From assembly GCA_031772625.1 (NCBI GenBank), contig CM062817.1, positions 886,514,184 to 886,578,183 of the forward strand: a stretch of DNA of 64,000 nt, written 5' to 3'. Below the pieces are notes generated by a model that saw nothing but the letters and a program-made list of their open reading frames with translations, was not told the DNA's origin and made no database searches. The stretch comes from Pinus tabuliformis. Taxonomy: Eukaryota; Streptophyta; Pinopsida; Pinales; Pinaceae. The position numbers were made by a program, and so were the translations under genes. Shown here one piece after another: positions 1 through 11,331 of this stretch (positions are counted from its first letter, which is position 1; each line of letters begins with the position of its first letter).

Positions 1-310
1 TCCCAGGCAGCTATTTGTCATCGTAGTTCCTCTTGGATGTACCAAGCTTGGGGGATGGCGCTGAGGGTGTGTATAAAGGCATGCACCCACAGGTCCTTTG
101 GCAGCCCCTGACTTTCCCAATTGGTCATGCACCATTTTACATGCTCCTTGGGACTTGAATTCCTTGTGTATTCTTTTTCATCTAGTGGCCTATCTTCTTT
201 CTTGTTGAACCTTTCCTTCATTGCTCGCTTGGCATCCTTCCAGTCTTTCAGTACATGGCAGTGTGCTTTCCACCACCTTGCTGGTGTTGCCATGAGCGCA
301 ACATCTAGTA
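1..310 (-). pseudogene. F second Gag-like domain (partial)
   Basis: The minus strand encodes a fragment with the motif TPARWWKAH followed by KDWKDAKRAMKERF and, further on, WVHAFIHTLSAIPQAWY. This is the pattern of a retrotransposon capsid (Retrotrans_gag) domain. In this family a second Gag-like domain lies downstream of the protease; H has the same arrangement at 28016-28969, with AQWWGTHKDSFDEW and HTLDTIPMNWY. The reading frame is open over 18-293 and is cut by the window edge. It presumably ran into reverse transcriptase outside the window. Confidence 0.6.
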
Positions 311-508
311 AGGGAATTCTCTGGTCCTCCAGTACATCCTAGTCCATCTTGTCCAGGAACCGATCTATCGGTTCAAGGCCAAAGCACTTCGGGATGTTGT
401 CCTTCCCTATATCTCCCCAATTGACTCGACTTATCATTTTACATTGCCACGTTGTCATTTCGTACCCACCCTGCTACCATGCATTGCATGCATCTTCTGA
501 ACCAGCAT

Positions 509-1000
509 CTAAACTTTGAATGCTCCTCCAGCTGTAGGATTTATGTAGTCCTCCCTCTTTCCTTCAGTGAGTGTATACAATTGATCTAACATCCTTGTTT
601 CTTCCCTGTCGTCCGTTGGCTCTGTAAACCTGGGTCCTTGATAAGGGTCCAACAGCTGAATCACTCTCAGTCCTTCTGCTTCGAAGATCATCGGTTCTTT
701 CTTCAAATCTATGACGGCATAGTTTTCGTATGCCTCATCAATCCCTAGGAGTGCTGGATACGGGTCTTTATCCCCCATAATGTCTATTACTTCAAAATCA
801 GTGTGCGTTTTTACTCCCGCCACATAAACCTCTACATTCTCCAACCTCCCAATAGGCAATATGCAATATTGATTTGCCATTCTCAATTGAATTGGTGAAT
901 ACTTCAGCTGCGGTTTCCCCATTGCTTCCCAGGTCTTCCGGGTAGGACATTTACATCCAACCTTAGAGGCTTCACTCTCCTGGAGGCTTTCTCTGACCAA
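509..1000 (-). pseudogene. F retropepsin-like domain
   Basis: An open minus frame of 163 codons. The protein has a TWEAMG block, then ILPIGRLENVEVYVAG, then a FEVIDI…PYPALLGID block, matching the flap and C-terminal half of the aspartic protease in this gypsy family. The Asp-Ser/Thr-Gly catalytic triad expected just before TWEAMG is not visible; the stretch there reads KVGCKCPTRK, so the enzyme is probably inactivated. The tail (LDPYQGPRFTEP…LYTLTEGKREDYINPT) continues towards the second Gag-like domain. H carries the homologous block at 29009-29360. Confidence 0.6.
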
Positions 1001-1499
1001 GCTTCACCTGGTTGTCCCGCATCCTCTCATTCTAGGGATACTTTGGCCTTTAAGCTTTTTCGCAGTTCCTGTAGCAGGGCCTCATCTTCAACAATTCTTA
1101 AGAATAGTTTAAACCATTCCCCAATGGGATGGGCAGGAGTGGGCTCGTAGACTTGAGGTCTTCAAGTGTCCCTCTCTTCCATCATTCCCTCGAACAATTT
1201 GGTTGCTTCTTGATAATACTGCTTCTGGCGCTTGGGTTGATATGCCTTTAGTGGTGATGCCGCTTTGACAATCACTGGGGTTTCCTCGGCGTAGCGATAT
1301 TCCCTTGTCTTCTTCCCTCCTCGAGTGATTATATTAATATTTGTCGCGGGGAAATCCTCGTTAGTCTAGGGCTCAACATTCACCAGGTTGGCCCCTCTCT
1401 ATCTGGTTCTCTCCTCCCATTTCGCAATGAGCTCTAGGTAGTCTTTTTTCGCATGGGTGTTAACTCTACATTTTGAACACCATGGTCTCCTTGGGAGCA

Positions 1500-2590
1500 G
1501 GAATTCCCTTGAGACATGTCCTTCCTGATCACAATTGTAGCATCTTAAGGGTCCTCTTCCCCCTGATCTTCCTCTACGTCCATTTCCTCCTCGCTCACCT
1601 CAGCTCGCTTCGCTGACCGTAAACATGGATCTATCCAGCCTTTTTGCCAAAGCATCCACACTGATTGGTGTGATGAGTGGTCAAATCATACAACTCACAA
1701 TAATTGTTATTGGGGACATTAGAGTACTTTTTCAGAACTGGACACATCTGTGGCAGGTGTCCATACGTTCTACAAATCTCGCAGAAGTCTACGTTATTCC
1801 TTCCTGGGAAGGGTCCTTGCACTCTGATTGCCGCAACTCCTGTGGTGGGAGTGGTTCCAGATGACCCCACTACCCCTCCTATTTGGTTAAGGCCTCGCAA
1901 TTGCAGGCATTCTGTCACAACATGCCCCTCCACCAGGCAGTGGGTGCACCAAATGTTGGGCCTGGCTGGTCGTATGGGCTGGAGATCTCTCAGCTTCTCG
2001 ATCAGGTTTGCGATCTGGCTTTGCAAGCCTGAGATTGCCAAATCTTGCAGACCCATGCCTCCCCAGTATTTGTGGGGATATCCTGCCATTGCTTCTATTC
2101 GAGATGATTTCTCTAAGGCATCTTGCAAGGTTCCTATCTTCTATTGTGTTAGTTGTGTCCTAGTCAGGGGCAAAAGTGCCTTGATGAACCAGTCCCGCTG
2201 GTGGTTCAGGTCTAGGGTGTAGCTTAGCTTGGGAATGGCATCCTTAAACCTTTGCATGAGCTCCCAAGCAGTCTCGCCCTCCCCCTTCTTAATTTCCCAC
2301 AGCTCTGATAACCCTTGTTGATTAGTCTTCGGTACCTTGAATTCTCACACGAATCCCCTCTTAATATCGTCTATGGTTGGGTTCTGGTTTTGCTCTGCCC
2401 ACTTTATGAACTAGCGTAGGGCCCGTTCTCTTAGCGTGGTCTGGAATTCCAGCCCGCACATTATATGGAGTCTGACAAGCCCTCTAGATGGCTTCGCAGA
2501 GGTACCAGTGTTTCTCCACATCTTCGTTCCCCTTTCCTGCAAACTCCGGGTATCTAGTAAATGATCTCGCCATACTGCTCTGAGTATTAA
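1500..2590 (-). pseudogene. F Gag capsid end and zinc knuckles
   Basis: The minus frame at 2128-1631 encodes a nucleocapsid-like tail. It has two intact CX2CX4HX4C knuckles (CTHCLVEGHVVTEC and CEICRTYGHLPQMC) and a third, degenerate one (CELYDLTTHHTNQC). The segment before it (about 2590-2130) carries broken capsid coding in several frames. Zinc knuckles in Gag bind the packaged RNA. H has the same array, also decayed, at 45150-45480. Confidence is high for the knuckles and moderate for the capsid part. Confidence 0.65.
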
Positions 2591-2797
2591 CTAATAGCAC
2601 AAAGCCTTTGGTTCTCAGCTGTAGTGACCCCTGTAGTCCCAAGTTATTGCTATAGTTGGTTCTTGTATTACTTCCAATATTAAGACCAGTTTTTTATTTT
2701 TCTTGTGTTTTGTATACTCGCGTCGCTTTATCTAAGTTAAGGATGAATTCTTCTGGTTTGTGATAAAGTACTAGGGGAAGGTTGGGGAAAACACCAC

Positions 2798-3856
2798 TTG
2801 TGTTTCGGGGTTGGGGCTACTGAACCTTGGTGGATGCCTATTCCTCATCGAATAACCTCCTCATTCCATCACCCATATTGTCATCATCTTCATGCCAACA
2901 TGGGTGTTGATCTTGCGATCCTTCTTCCGCAACCTTCAGGGAGGATCCCCCATCCGCTCCATGTTGCGATCCCAAACCCGCAACATTCCGAGATGGTCCT
3001 CCAGTTTCCTGTTGCGATCCTATTTCCACAACCTACAGGGAATTTCCTCCCTCCTCTTCCCGATTCCAACATCCCTTCTTCCCGTCTTCGGGTTGCCTAG
3101 CATCATCTTCTCCCTTCATCCCAACTCGGGTTTTTCCCTTCACCACTCCTATTTGGCGAGACCCTCTCCTCCTTTCACCTAGGGCCCAAGCTTCTCTTTC
3201 CTGCCACTTCTCCACTAGTAGCGCCCTCCTCTGTGCTCTAACATCCCTAGCTCTCTTCAACCCTTCTGCATCCATCCCCTCGCAACATCCCTATCCCCTT
3301 GTGGGCAACATTTTCCCCTTTAGTTCCTTCCCCCGATACTGGGGGTTTACGCTTCCATCCCGACAGTGGGTAGAGATAGAAGTCCCTCTTCTACCAAAAA
3401 CATCTTAATCCACATCGGGACTTCCCCTATCAATTCCCCCCTTAGCTTGGAGTTGAACACCACTTCCGCCTTTGAGTAGGACTGATAGCTTTCCGCAGAA
3501 AACTCGACCACGTATCCCTCCACCGTAGTCTTCACCCAAAAATCCACTGCTCTCGTCCGCTCGAAGTCCAACTATGGTGGGCTCTCACCAATCCGCTCAA
3601 AGGACTTTTTCGCTTCAATTCACTCAACCAATTGTACAGGTACTTAGGGAATTTTTACTAGAAAATTTCATATTGGTTGTCTGAGCTATCAGCGTATAAA
3701 ATCTCCTTACGCACCTTTCCAATTGGTTGATTCCTGCGGGTAGCATGTTCTGCCACGAATTGGTCTACTTTATGGTTCCACCAGTTTCCGATATCTTTTA
3801 AACACCCTCGACACCATATTTTGAACCGATTCTCCTAACTTCAGGTCCCGACAATG
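2798..3856 (-). pseudogene. F Gag N-terminal region
   Basis: Broken minus-strand coding starting at an ATG near 3856 (MVPLSGPEVRR). It continues through a frame at 3571-3347 (DFWVKTTVEGYVVEF…MWIKM) and a charged stretch at 3275-3033. The first two blocks align with the N-terminus of H Gag (46491-47009), which supports the call as matrix/Gag leader. The Arg/Glu-rich section is unusual in composition and contains the 16-residue repeats listed separately. Stops and frameshifts separate the parts. Confidence 0.5.
2913..3059. repeat. Three tandem 48-51 bp repeats inside F gag
   Basis: The block TTGCGATCC recurs at 2913, 2964 and 3012, each time followed by a CCGCAAC-like block. The spacings of 51 and 48 bp are multiples of three. 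On the minus strand this gives a 16-17 residue repeat marked by GSQ. The repeat therefore expanded within coding DNA. Confidence 0.6.
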
Positions 3857-5185
3857 GAACCATTTGTTGGCTCCCTTGGCTACTTCTGCACCTTCCCATA
3901 TCCTCGATTGCCTTTGCCTTCCGCTGCCACCTCACCATCATTCCTCTGCAACTGCTCGTTCCACCGCCCAACCATTGCTGCCATTTGTCCTTTTCTACCC
4001 TACAGTGGGTCAAAACTGGTCAAAACTCTTCAAAATTAACGAAGGCTCCAACAGGAAGTTGGGAAGGAAATATGGAGGGATGTTCTTCATATGAACACTG
4101 ATATCAATATCTTGAATGGGAAATCCAAGAGGATCTTCTTCATTGTCATCATCTCCATCCATTTCTTCTACCTTCTCTACCACCTCTTCTTCTTATACCT
4201 ACAAAATTGGATGGTGATGTGGTTCTTACTGCACCACGTGATCAAATGGGGGGGTTTGGTGTTGGAGAAGCATTTTTTTTTTTAATTAAGTAAGAATGCT
4301 AATGAAATGCAATTTTCTGAATTGAAATATGCCTAATGTATTTTTTATTTCTATTTTTCAAAAATGGATCAACTAGGGAAGAAAACAATGCATACTTTGA
4401 CACCTCCTGACAACAATGCCAAAAAGTGATGAGCCCCAATATTTCAACAACAATGTTGCAAATCCTGAGGATACCAACTTAAATTATCAACCTAGGGTTC
4501 TTACAAACTTAAGAGGTGGCTGCATTGTATGTGCAACATGAAATGTGTCCTTCTTTCGTTGATCTAATGTAATGAAGTGAATGTTGTGGAATCAAAGCCT
4601 AAACTAATTGCAGAAATGGAAATGTTACTCTATTTGCAAAAAGGAAACCTAATTACTTTTTCAGAGAAGAAATACTAGTTACTTTTTAAGAAATTCAAGA
4701 CTATTGTACTTTGCATGAATGTAAATGCTAATCCTATATGCAGAAATGTAAACATTAACCTATTTGCAGAGTGTAAATGGTACATCAAAAGGAAGCCTAG
4801 TCTATGCAATAGAAACAAAAATGTTGGAAATGGAAACCATAGTTTAATATGCATGAAAAAAAATGAAATAATTCTTCAATCACTTCATTCAAGGTGGATT
4901 TTGTCAACAAATTTCATAAGGTGCTTATGAAAATCATCGTTATGCTCTTCAAGTCATGAATCGGTCCACTAACCATAACTGCAAAGGTTAATTGAAATGG
5001 AGAAGAGGCAAGGATTAAGATATTTTTTGTCTTACTCAATCATGGTTTTGGAGCCTAGGGGTCATTAGTCAAGCCTAAGGGAAAAAACCAAGCTTTTGGA
5101 GCAGATATGGTTAAGTTTACACATGCTACATGAGGCCCTATTTTGCTACAGGAGCAAGATAACTTCACAAATTCGCAAGTGAATC

Positions 5186-5490
5186 AAATGAAAATGAGAT
5201 GGAATTTTTTTTTACTAATTAGGATGTCTTAGGACTCCATTATAAGTGGAATCGCTCCCAAATGACCCTATTAACACGTGCTAAAAAATAGCAGAAAATT
5301 ACTTACTCTAAAAACCAGAAATTCAAGAACTAGTGAGTTAGTTAACCTACCAAATGCCTAACCTAATAAAGTGAAAATGCTATTGGGTGAATTTTTTTAT
5401 TAACTTGAATATTTTTATGACCCAATACAAGTGGAATAAACTCAAATGAAGCTCCTTAACACGTTCTAAAAAATAGAAAAAAATACTACT
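5186..5490. repeat. Diverged direct duplication (about 185-bp period)
   Basis: Two stretches, roughly 5186-5300 and 5371-5490, share the order GAAAATG, a T-run, AAGTGGAAT, ACACGT followed by GCTAAAAAATAG or TCTAAAAAATAG. They look like an old tandem duplication with many substitutions. No coding potential was seen. Confidence 0.45.
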
Positions 5491-5557
5491 ATTTTGCTAC
5501 AAGGTGCTTCCAGAAATTCTAAATGTTTTCTATATTCAGGTTTCTATGATCCATAAT

Positions 5558-5737
5558 GAATTAAGAAAATTCTTTCAGTAGAAATCACATCTGATAAATT
5601 TTTGGCCGATGTGATTTGAACCAATAAGTGTGGTTCATCATCAGGACCAGATGATGATGAACCACACTTGTTGGTTCGAAACGCGTCGACCAAAAATTTA
5701 TCTTATGTGATTTCTACCTAAAGGCTCTGCTTAATTC
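5558..5737. repeat. 180-bp near-perfect inverted repeat (hairpin)
   Basis: Two 85-nt arms (5558-5642 and 5653-5737) are complementary with no gaps and about 14 mismatches by eye. A 10-nt spacer (AGGACCAGAT) separates them. The inner arm end is GGTTCATCATC against GATGATGAACC. The whole could be a foldback MITE or a small-RNA precursor. No clear target duplication was identified. Confidence 0.7.
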
Positions 5738-6764
5738 TAGATGTGTGAACTAGTAAACCAATCCAAGTAGCTCAATGATGAATATGAAATTTAAAATTTT
5801 TCCTAAGGATACATCATGCTTGTGATTCTTTAAATAACTTGTAAAACAACTCACTTCAATCATTTAACCAATATGACCTACAACAAAAGAAGCATGAATA
5901 GTAAATGTATAAATAAGAAATGCAAGTGAAAAAGACATTAAAAGGAAGTAAAGAAATTGTACAAGAGGGCTTTGAGGCTCCTGGGATGGCCAAACCCAAG
6001 GAAACTTAGATTCCTATGAAGGAAACCAAGATTTAGAAGCTAAAAATGGTACCAAACTTCGTTATTTGAATCAATCCAAGTACATCCATGCTAGAAATGG
6101 AAGTGGAGTTGCTAAATAACAAGTTTTCTCCACAAGAAGACAAATAAATACATGTGTCTAGAGTCCAATTCGAATTGGTACTTATACAAAGTGATGAAGA
6201 ATAATTCTCCTCGAAAGGAGGCAATTTTCCCCTCCAAAATCCCTCAAAAACTAAATATGGTTCCCAACACTAGGAATCTTCATTAAATGACAGGGAACAC
6301 ATTCCTAAATTTTCTCAATCAGTGGAGCTCCAATTTTTTTCAATAATTTCATGACATTTAGTTCATTTATCATCTAACCTTGGTCCATCCTATAGTAGGG
6401 ATAAAGTCCCTATATTCTCTTATTCACAATTTACTCCATATTCTCTCAATATTTTGCAAAAATAAAGAATATTAGGCACATAATATGAAATTATCTCTAA
6501 ACCTTCCTAAGAACATATTAAATTTTAAAAAAAAAATTATTAAGTGTAGAAAGAGAGATTTAATATAGCCTTCATGTGCCTAAGAAAGGTTAGATGGGAC
6601 TTAATTCGTGTCTAATTTGGAGGCCCATCAAGGAGCATGAGATATCATCATCAATCTTAAAGGAAAAGAGAAAAACTCTTACGTATAGGGTCTAGGAAAG
6701 GATACAAACAATAAATCTAAAGGTCTCACCTTATACTAGGGTTTGGGGATTGTTAACAGAAGGA

Positions 6765-6990
6765 AACATAGGAGATTAATTTTCATGGGAGACTCAAAAC
6801 TAATAATCAATAATTTTCACCAAGATACTTATCAAACCAAAGTGCACTACTAAGAATACTTCATAGGATCATAAAAAAGTGGTGATTCTTAAGGATGTCA
6901 AGTTTTTCCATGTGTTGGGACCTCTCAACAAGAAGGTTGACAAACTAGCCAATGTTGCAAGAAAGTTTGAACAAGTTTCCTTTGGAACTA
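6765..6990 (+). pseudogene. RNase H domain remnant
   Basis: One plus frame reads FMGDSKLIINN, the third-aspartate strand of RNase H (GDS+LI). After frameshifts another frame reads FFHVLGPLNKKVDKLANVARKF, matching the closing HV…N…D-LAN helix of plant retroelement RNase H. The two parts are correctly ordered and spaced, but at least two frameshifts lie between them. No reverse transcriptase was found next to it, so the parent element (LINE or Tat-type gypsy) cannot be told. Confidence 0.4.
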
Positions 6991-9347
6991 ATAAGGTTCA
7001 ATCATGGTTCTATATCCTATAATTCCATGACTAAGTGTGGGTTTAAAACTAAAAATTGGAGCATTAAGCCACCCACCCCACTTATGTTGGGTATATGTTA
7101 TATTATTTGCATGACTAGAACCATGCACTATTACATTGCGTTGGGCGTAGCAGTGGGTTCGCAGGGGTGATGGAAATCCCCCTTGTTGAGGGGTTTGCAT
7201 GGGGGGTTTTGGGGCAACACCTGAAATTGTCTTTTACGCAGACCCATCCATGGTTTTGGGCGTGGTGGTTTTTCCCATCATAATTTGTAGATCCAATCAA
7301 GAGAATGAAAATTTTGTTCTACTCTAGGGTTTATGCATGCTTCGGCATGTATATAATTTATTGTAACATTGAAAGGAATATAATGAAAAATCAGTCTGGT
7401 TTCCCTATTTTGGGTTCCAGTAAAAGGAAATATTTGTGTATATTTTTTGTTCTCGTCATTATACATGTCCTGTTTTTTTAAGAATTTGTTTGCCAGCAAT
7501 TTCTATATAGGTTTAAAACCTTCAACTTATTTATGAAGGAATTTATTATATTGGAGCGTTATAAAAGTTAACCAATTGGCATGTAAAATCACATGCAATA
7601 AACCAACAAACTCAACTTATATAGGAGGGTGTTGATTCCATTTTGGACACTATGCATTCAATGGGAAGGGTTAATCAACCACTCTCCATCATAATTTCTA
7701 ATACGTGGAATTATGGATAGAATTCATGGTGAATTGAAGTTTGTTATGCTCCAAGGGATAGTTTTATAGTAGTTATTTCAAGGTTCATAAAGCCTAAAAC
7801 TTCTTCTTGGGCCCGTGAAAAAAGTGTGGACCTAGGTAATTATCTCAATGAGATTGGAAGCTAATGTATATGATGCTTGACAGGTTGATTTCAACATAGT
7901 GTAATTTGTTTTCTATGGAGCATCTTCCATTAGTTCGATACAACCACTCTCAAGTGTTTAGGCAACAAATACATTGGCCTTAGGTAAGGACAACTATCTC
8001 TATTTCAAATTTCAATATGATTGGTATATGTCTATTGAGTCAAGGAGCAATAAATGGTCCATTGAATTGGATTCAAGGCTTAAAATTGCAGGTGTCAATG
8101 GCCCATATGCATGTAAGGTATTTCCCTATAATGTGAGATGATTAATAAAAAAAAAATCTCAGAAGTTAGGATTCCATTTTCTCTAGAAATAAAATAGTCA
8201 TATCTAAGATAGCAAATCGAGTTCAAGCTCATGAGTCTAGTAGGGATAGTGAAATAACATTTTTAAAGGAAATAGTGCAACAATAAAAACAACCAATCAT
8301 TGATTTGAAAGTGTAATATATAGCACCTAGGTATACAATAAATGATTTTATAAGGCATATTATATTCTCACCTTTCTATATGTTCCTTTAATAACAAGAA
8401 CCGAGAAATAGTGTAGTAATAGCTAGTAGACATGGAACTAGAACCTTAGGAACAAAACCTAGTTAGCACAAAGTTGAAGCTATAATGATCTAGGCCTTTC
8501 TTCAGCTTTAAGGTTATGTACTTCAAAGTTTGTCCTTTACAAGGTGATTATGTTCAAATATACCCTTATAGAAGAAGTCAAGAACCATATTTTGGAACTG
8601 GATATAGTGTCATAGGCTGCAAGGTACAAATTTTGAACTCACCTAAGCTTGTATAGAATAAATGTATAAGATATGTACTAGCATGAAGAAAAGTATGACT
8701 ATAAAAAAAATTATAATATAAAAACATCAAATTCCTTTTTTTTTTAAGGTAAAACCAAAAAAGGAAAAATAAAGGATTATTTTTACAGGTAATTTTGTCA
8801 CATCCACTCAAAGAGCCTGAAGACTAGATTAACTAGCATCCTTGAACACTTTGTCATTACCCCTTTGCAAATCCCTAAGCATTACCTCTCCAAAAAGTCT
8901 GAGTTTTTGGGCCAAAAACCATGTTTTTATCCCCAATGCAACCTGCATACATGTTCACCTGCAATGGGTGCAAGTTGCATAACTAAGCATTTGTGTTGAT
9001 CAGCATATGTTTCTCTACTCTGTAGGTGCATTAATTCTAGAATTTCGGGAAAATTAAAAAATATTTTTGAATCTTCTTCTTCCATAAGCTTCTAAGGTGG
9101 TTTTAACCATTTACCATTTATAGAGATCTTGAATTCCTATCTGATCCTACTCTAGTGGTATTATCTCTTATCCATAGAGATTATCCTCCCTCATATGTGG
9201 ATATCAATCCTAGATTGGTAAATCCTAAACTACTACTTTCACCCTATAAATTTACTACCTCCCATAGAGTCTGGGTTGGCTTTTGGAGATTACTAATTAC
9301 CTCATGTTGCTACTTTGACCTTAAGGAGTCATCATCCATTTATGCAT

Positions 9348-9377
9348 TAGGATTGAGTGTGAAGGTTTTCTTTGTGG
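9348..9377 (+). repeat. Left-hand piece of G LTR, interrupted by H
   Basis: Joined to 57882 onward, this stretch (TGAAG…TTCTTTGTGG, then AAAGGAAGGATGAG) resembles element C's LTR at 63200-63230 (TGAAG, TTCTT, GAGAGGATGA). It is short and diverged. The last five bases, 9373-9377 (TGTGG), are the left copy of H's target duplication. How far the LTR reaches to the left could not be decided. Confidence 0.35.
9373..9377. repeat. Target-site duplication of H (left)
   Basis: TGTGG lies immediately before H's TGTTGG terminus and recurs exactly at 57877-57881 after its CCAACA terminus, 48.5 kb away. It marks a single insertion event. Confidence 0.85.
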
Positions 9378-10365
9378 TGTTGGCTTAGGGGGTCCTGACC
9401 CAAGTTCAGAGTTAGTTGCGCCAACCAACAAATCCCCACACTATTGGCCCTTTCAGCAACAACCTGCATAGTACAGGCTGTAGTCTCACACGAAGCAGTA
9501 TGGGGGGATGCAAGAACCAAGTTTCTACATCCAGAGACTAGTGTGATGCCTTTCAGTGCCTCGAATCTGTCTTTGTGCAGATCAATACACCCTTAGGGCT
9601 TACTGTTGCAACTTTGTCAAAATGGCCTTTAGACCTTCACGAAGGTATACGATTAGTCTTTGCGGACGTTTAACAGTCAATCTATCTTCTTACGTGCATC
9701 AGAAAGCAGTCCTAAATTAGGTTTCACGCAGATTTACTTAAGTTATTTGTAAGCATCAAAGAATTCATCAAAGTCTTCACGAAAATACATAAAAATGCTT
9801 TGCGTACATCATTAACAGTTATTCAACAGGATCGCACAACATTCAATCAATTTTCCATAAAACGCATTATTCATAGACAACATATATCATTTAACGGAAA
9901 TAGAGATAAAACATATATACACAAGAATTCTTCAGTAATTGTCTTTATTGATCTTCAAATCAGGATTACAGGCTCAAAACTACCCTGCGCACTCAGCTGT
10001 GGACTTTACCAAGGTCTCTGCACACTCAGCTACAAAGCCTTTATTCTCCTATCTGACCCACTTCTCTTTGCTAGCACTTCTTTTCTATTGACCCATTGCT
10101 TATCAATTATTCAAAAACTGCTATAGACTCTCTAAGACACATATATTTATAGCCTTTAACATACAATTCCATGGTCCGCAGACTATGGGTGGATCTCAAA
10201 ACCGAATCATACTTTACATAAAACAAGGGGCTAAACCCCTTTGACTCCTAGTCCTCTACGCACTTCGCATCCAAAAATCGCAGAGACTTTACATTAATTA
10301 CAAAATTGTATCAAAACTTGGGTTATCTTAACCCTAAAACTGACCCAAGGGACCCCATCCCAACA
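9378..10365 (-). repeat. H 3' LTR (988 bp)
   Basis: It begins TGTTGG and ends CCAACA and aligns over its length with the split copy at 47014-47138/56996-57876. On the minus strand a TATA-like GCTATAAATATATG lies near 10153-10140. A TTTATT (minus AATAAA) near 9944-9950 could serve as poly(A) signal. H's polypurine tract lies just outside, at 10366-10378. Confidence 0.85.
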
Positions 10366-10378
10366 AGCCCCCACCACA
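10366..10378 (-). other. H polypurine tract
   Basis: On the minus strand the bases just upstream of the 3' LTR read TGTGGTGGGGGCT, a purine-rich tract in the position expected for plus-strand priming. Confidence 0.5.
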
Positions 10379-10400
10379 AAGATCATGACTCGCCCTCGAG

Positions 10401-11331
10401 TCACTCGGCTGACGTTGTGATCTTACTGCGAAGATCCCCTAGCTCCACCTGGATCACTATGACTTTGGCAGCAATCTGAGTTGTTTCCTGCTTGACTTCC
10501 TCAACTAATTTTTCTGTAGTTGGTCCTTCAACTGCCAGCCTCATCGTCTGTTGTGTATGTTGCAACCCTTTGAGCTTATCCTGGATGGTTTTCGTGACTT
10601 GATAAGCCTCTTCCAACCATGGCTACAACCTGGCCTTCTGCAAAGCCTCCTTTTTCTGCGCTTCCTCCACCTGTACTAGGAGTTGCTTTCCTTCCTGTAG
10701 TTTAGAAAGGAACTACGTTGGTGTAATGGAGCATGTAGTCGTCCTAACTTCATCATATTTTCATTACAGCTCCCTTACTTCTGTATTTAGTGTCTGTAGG
10801 TTCGGATCCTCCCACATATTGGTCACCAACTCCATTGCTTGCTTGAACAATATCATACAATCAGCGACTGTGGCATCCAGGGTGGCCATTCCTTCCTTTA
10901 TCGCAGCTTCACGTTGCTCCCACACCTCAGGCAGAGTTGTGGGCTGCAACTTTAATTGCAGATTTGTGATCTTCATGTTGAGCTAAAACAGAACTCGGCC
11001 AACCTCTGCTTTAGCTTCATGCACACCAGCGGCCATTTTTCTGATATTTGCTTCTGGATGTGCATCCTCTGGGATGTGAAGTTTAGGCACTGACTTGCAT
11101 GCCTCTTTTACTACTGACTACAATTGTGAACTGTGCGCTTGTAGCATCTCCTTCTCCTTCATAACCTGCATATTTTCAACGAACAACTGCTGATTATTGA
11201 CTTTGATTTCACTGACAACATTGAGTGCTCATTGTTCCCTGATTCAAAACTATTCCACGACTTCCTTTAGTATTTCATGCAGTGACTCAAGTGATATCGC
11301 AGTAAGGTTCAGGCCCATTTTTGTGACCTTG
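10401..11331 (-). pseudogene. H 3' coiled-coil ORF, C-terminal part
   Basis: Minus frames at 10976-10764 and 10616-10401 encode Glu/Lys/Gln-rich helices (KLVEEVKQETTQIAAK; TLPEVWEQREAAIKEG) with heptad-like spacing of Leu, Ile and Val, typical of a coiled coil. The coding direction is that of H. It is the downstream end of an extra ORF cut by E1; the upstream part resumes at 22941. Function is unknown. Remnant J has a similar ORF at 61761-62558. Several stops make this copy a pseudogene. Confidence 0.5.

Larger units (their letters stand above)
1..3856 (-). mobile_element. Element F: decayed Ty3/gypsy gag-protease remnant
   Basis: Minus-strand remnant of an LTR retrotransposon of the same family as element H. 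Reading from 3856 downwards it contains a Gag start, a low-complexity stretch, a capsid-like region, zinc knuckles, a protease-like domain and the beginning of a second Gag-like domain that leaves the window at base 1. The matches to H are direct. The Gag N-termini share a block ending in WIKM (F near 3420, H near 46530), and both have a PYxALLGID-type protease block. Frames are broken by many stops and shifts, so the copy is not functional. Its pol and 3' end lie outside the window, and no convincing LTR was recognised at the 3856 side. Confidence 0.75.
3857..9372. other. Gene-poor AT-rich stretch between F and G/H
   Basis: About 5.5 kb with no supportable intact coding region; the open frames are short and unrelated to known families. 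It holds the diverged duplication (5186-5490), the long hairpin (5558-5737) and a broken RNase H remnant (6765-6990), listed separately. The last part (from perhaps 8870) may be the left part of the LTR of old element G, into which H inserted. The evidence is a short stretch before 9377 that, joined across H, resembles part of element C's LTR. Nothing else was recognised. Confidence 0.5.

Noticed and set aside
3865-4053. TGTTGG…CCAACA stretch of 189 bp next to F gag, possibly an LTR
   Set aside because: Very short, no partner copy and no target duplication; the ends may match by chance.
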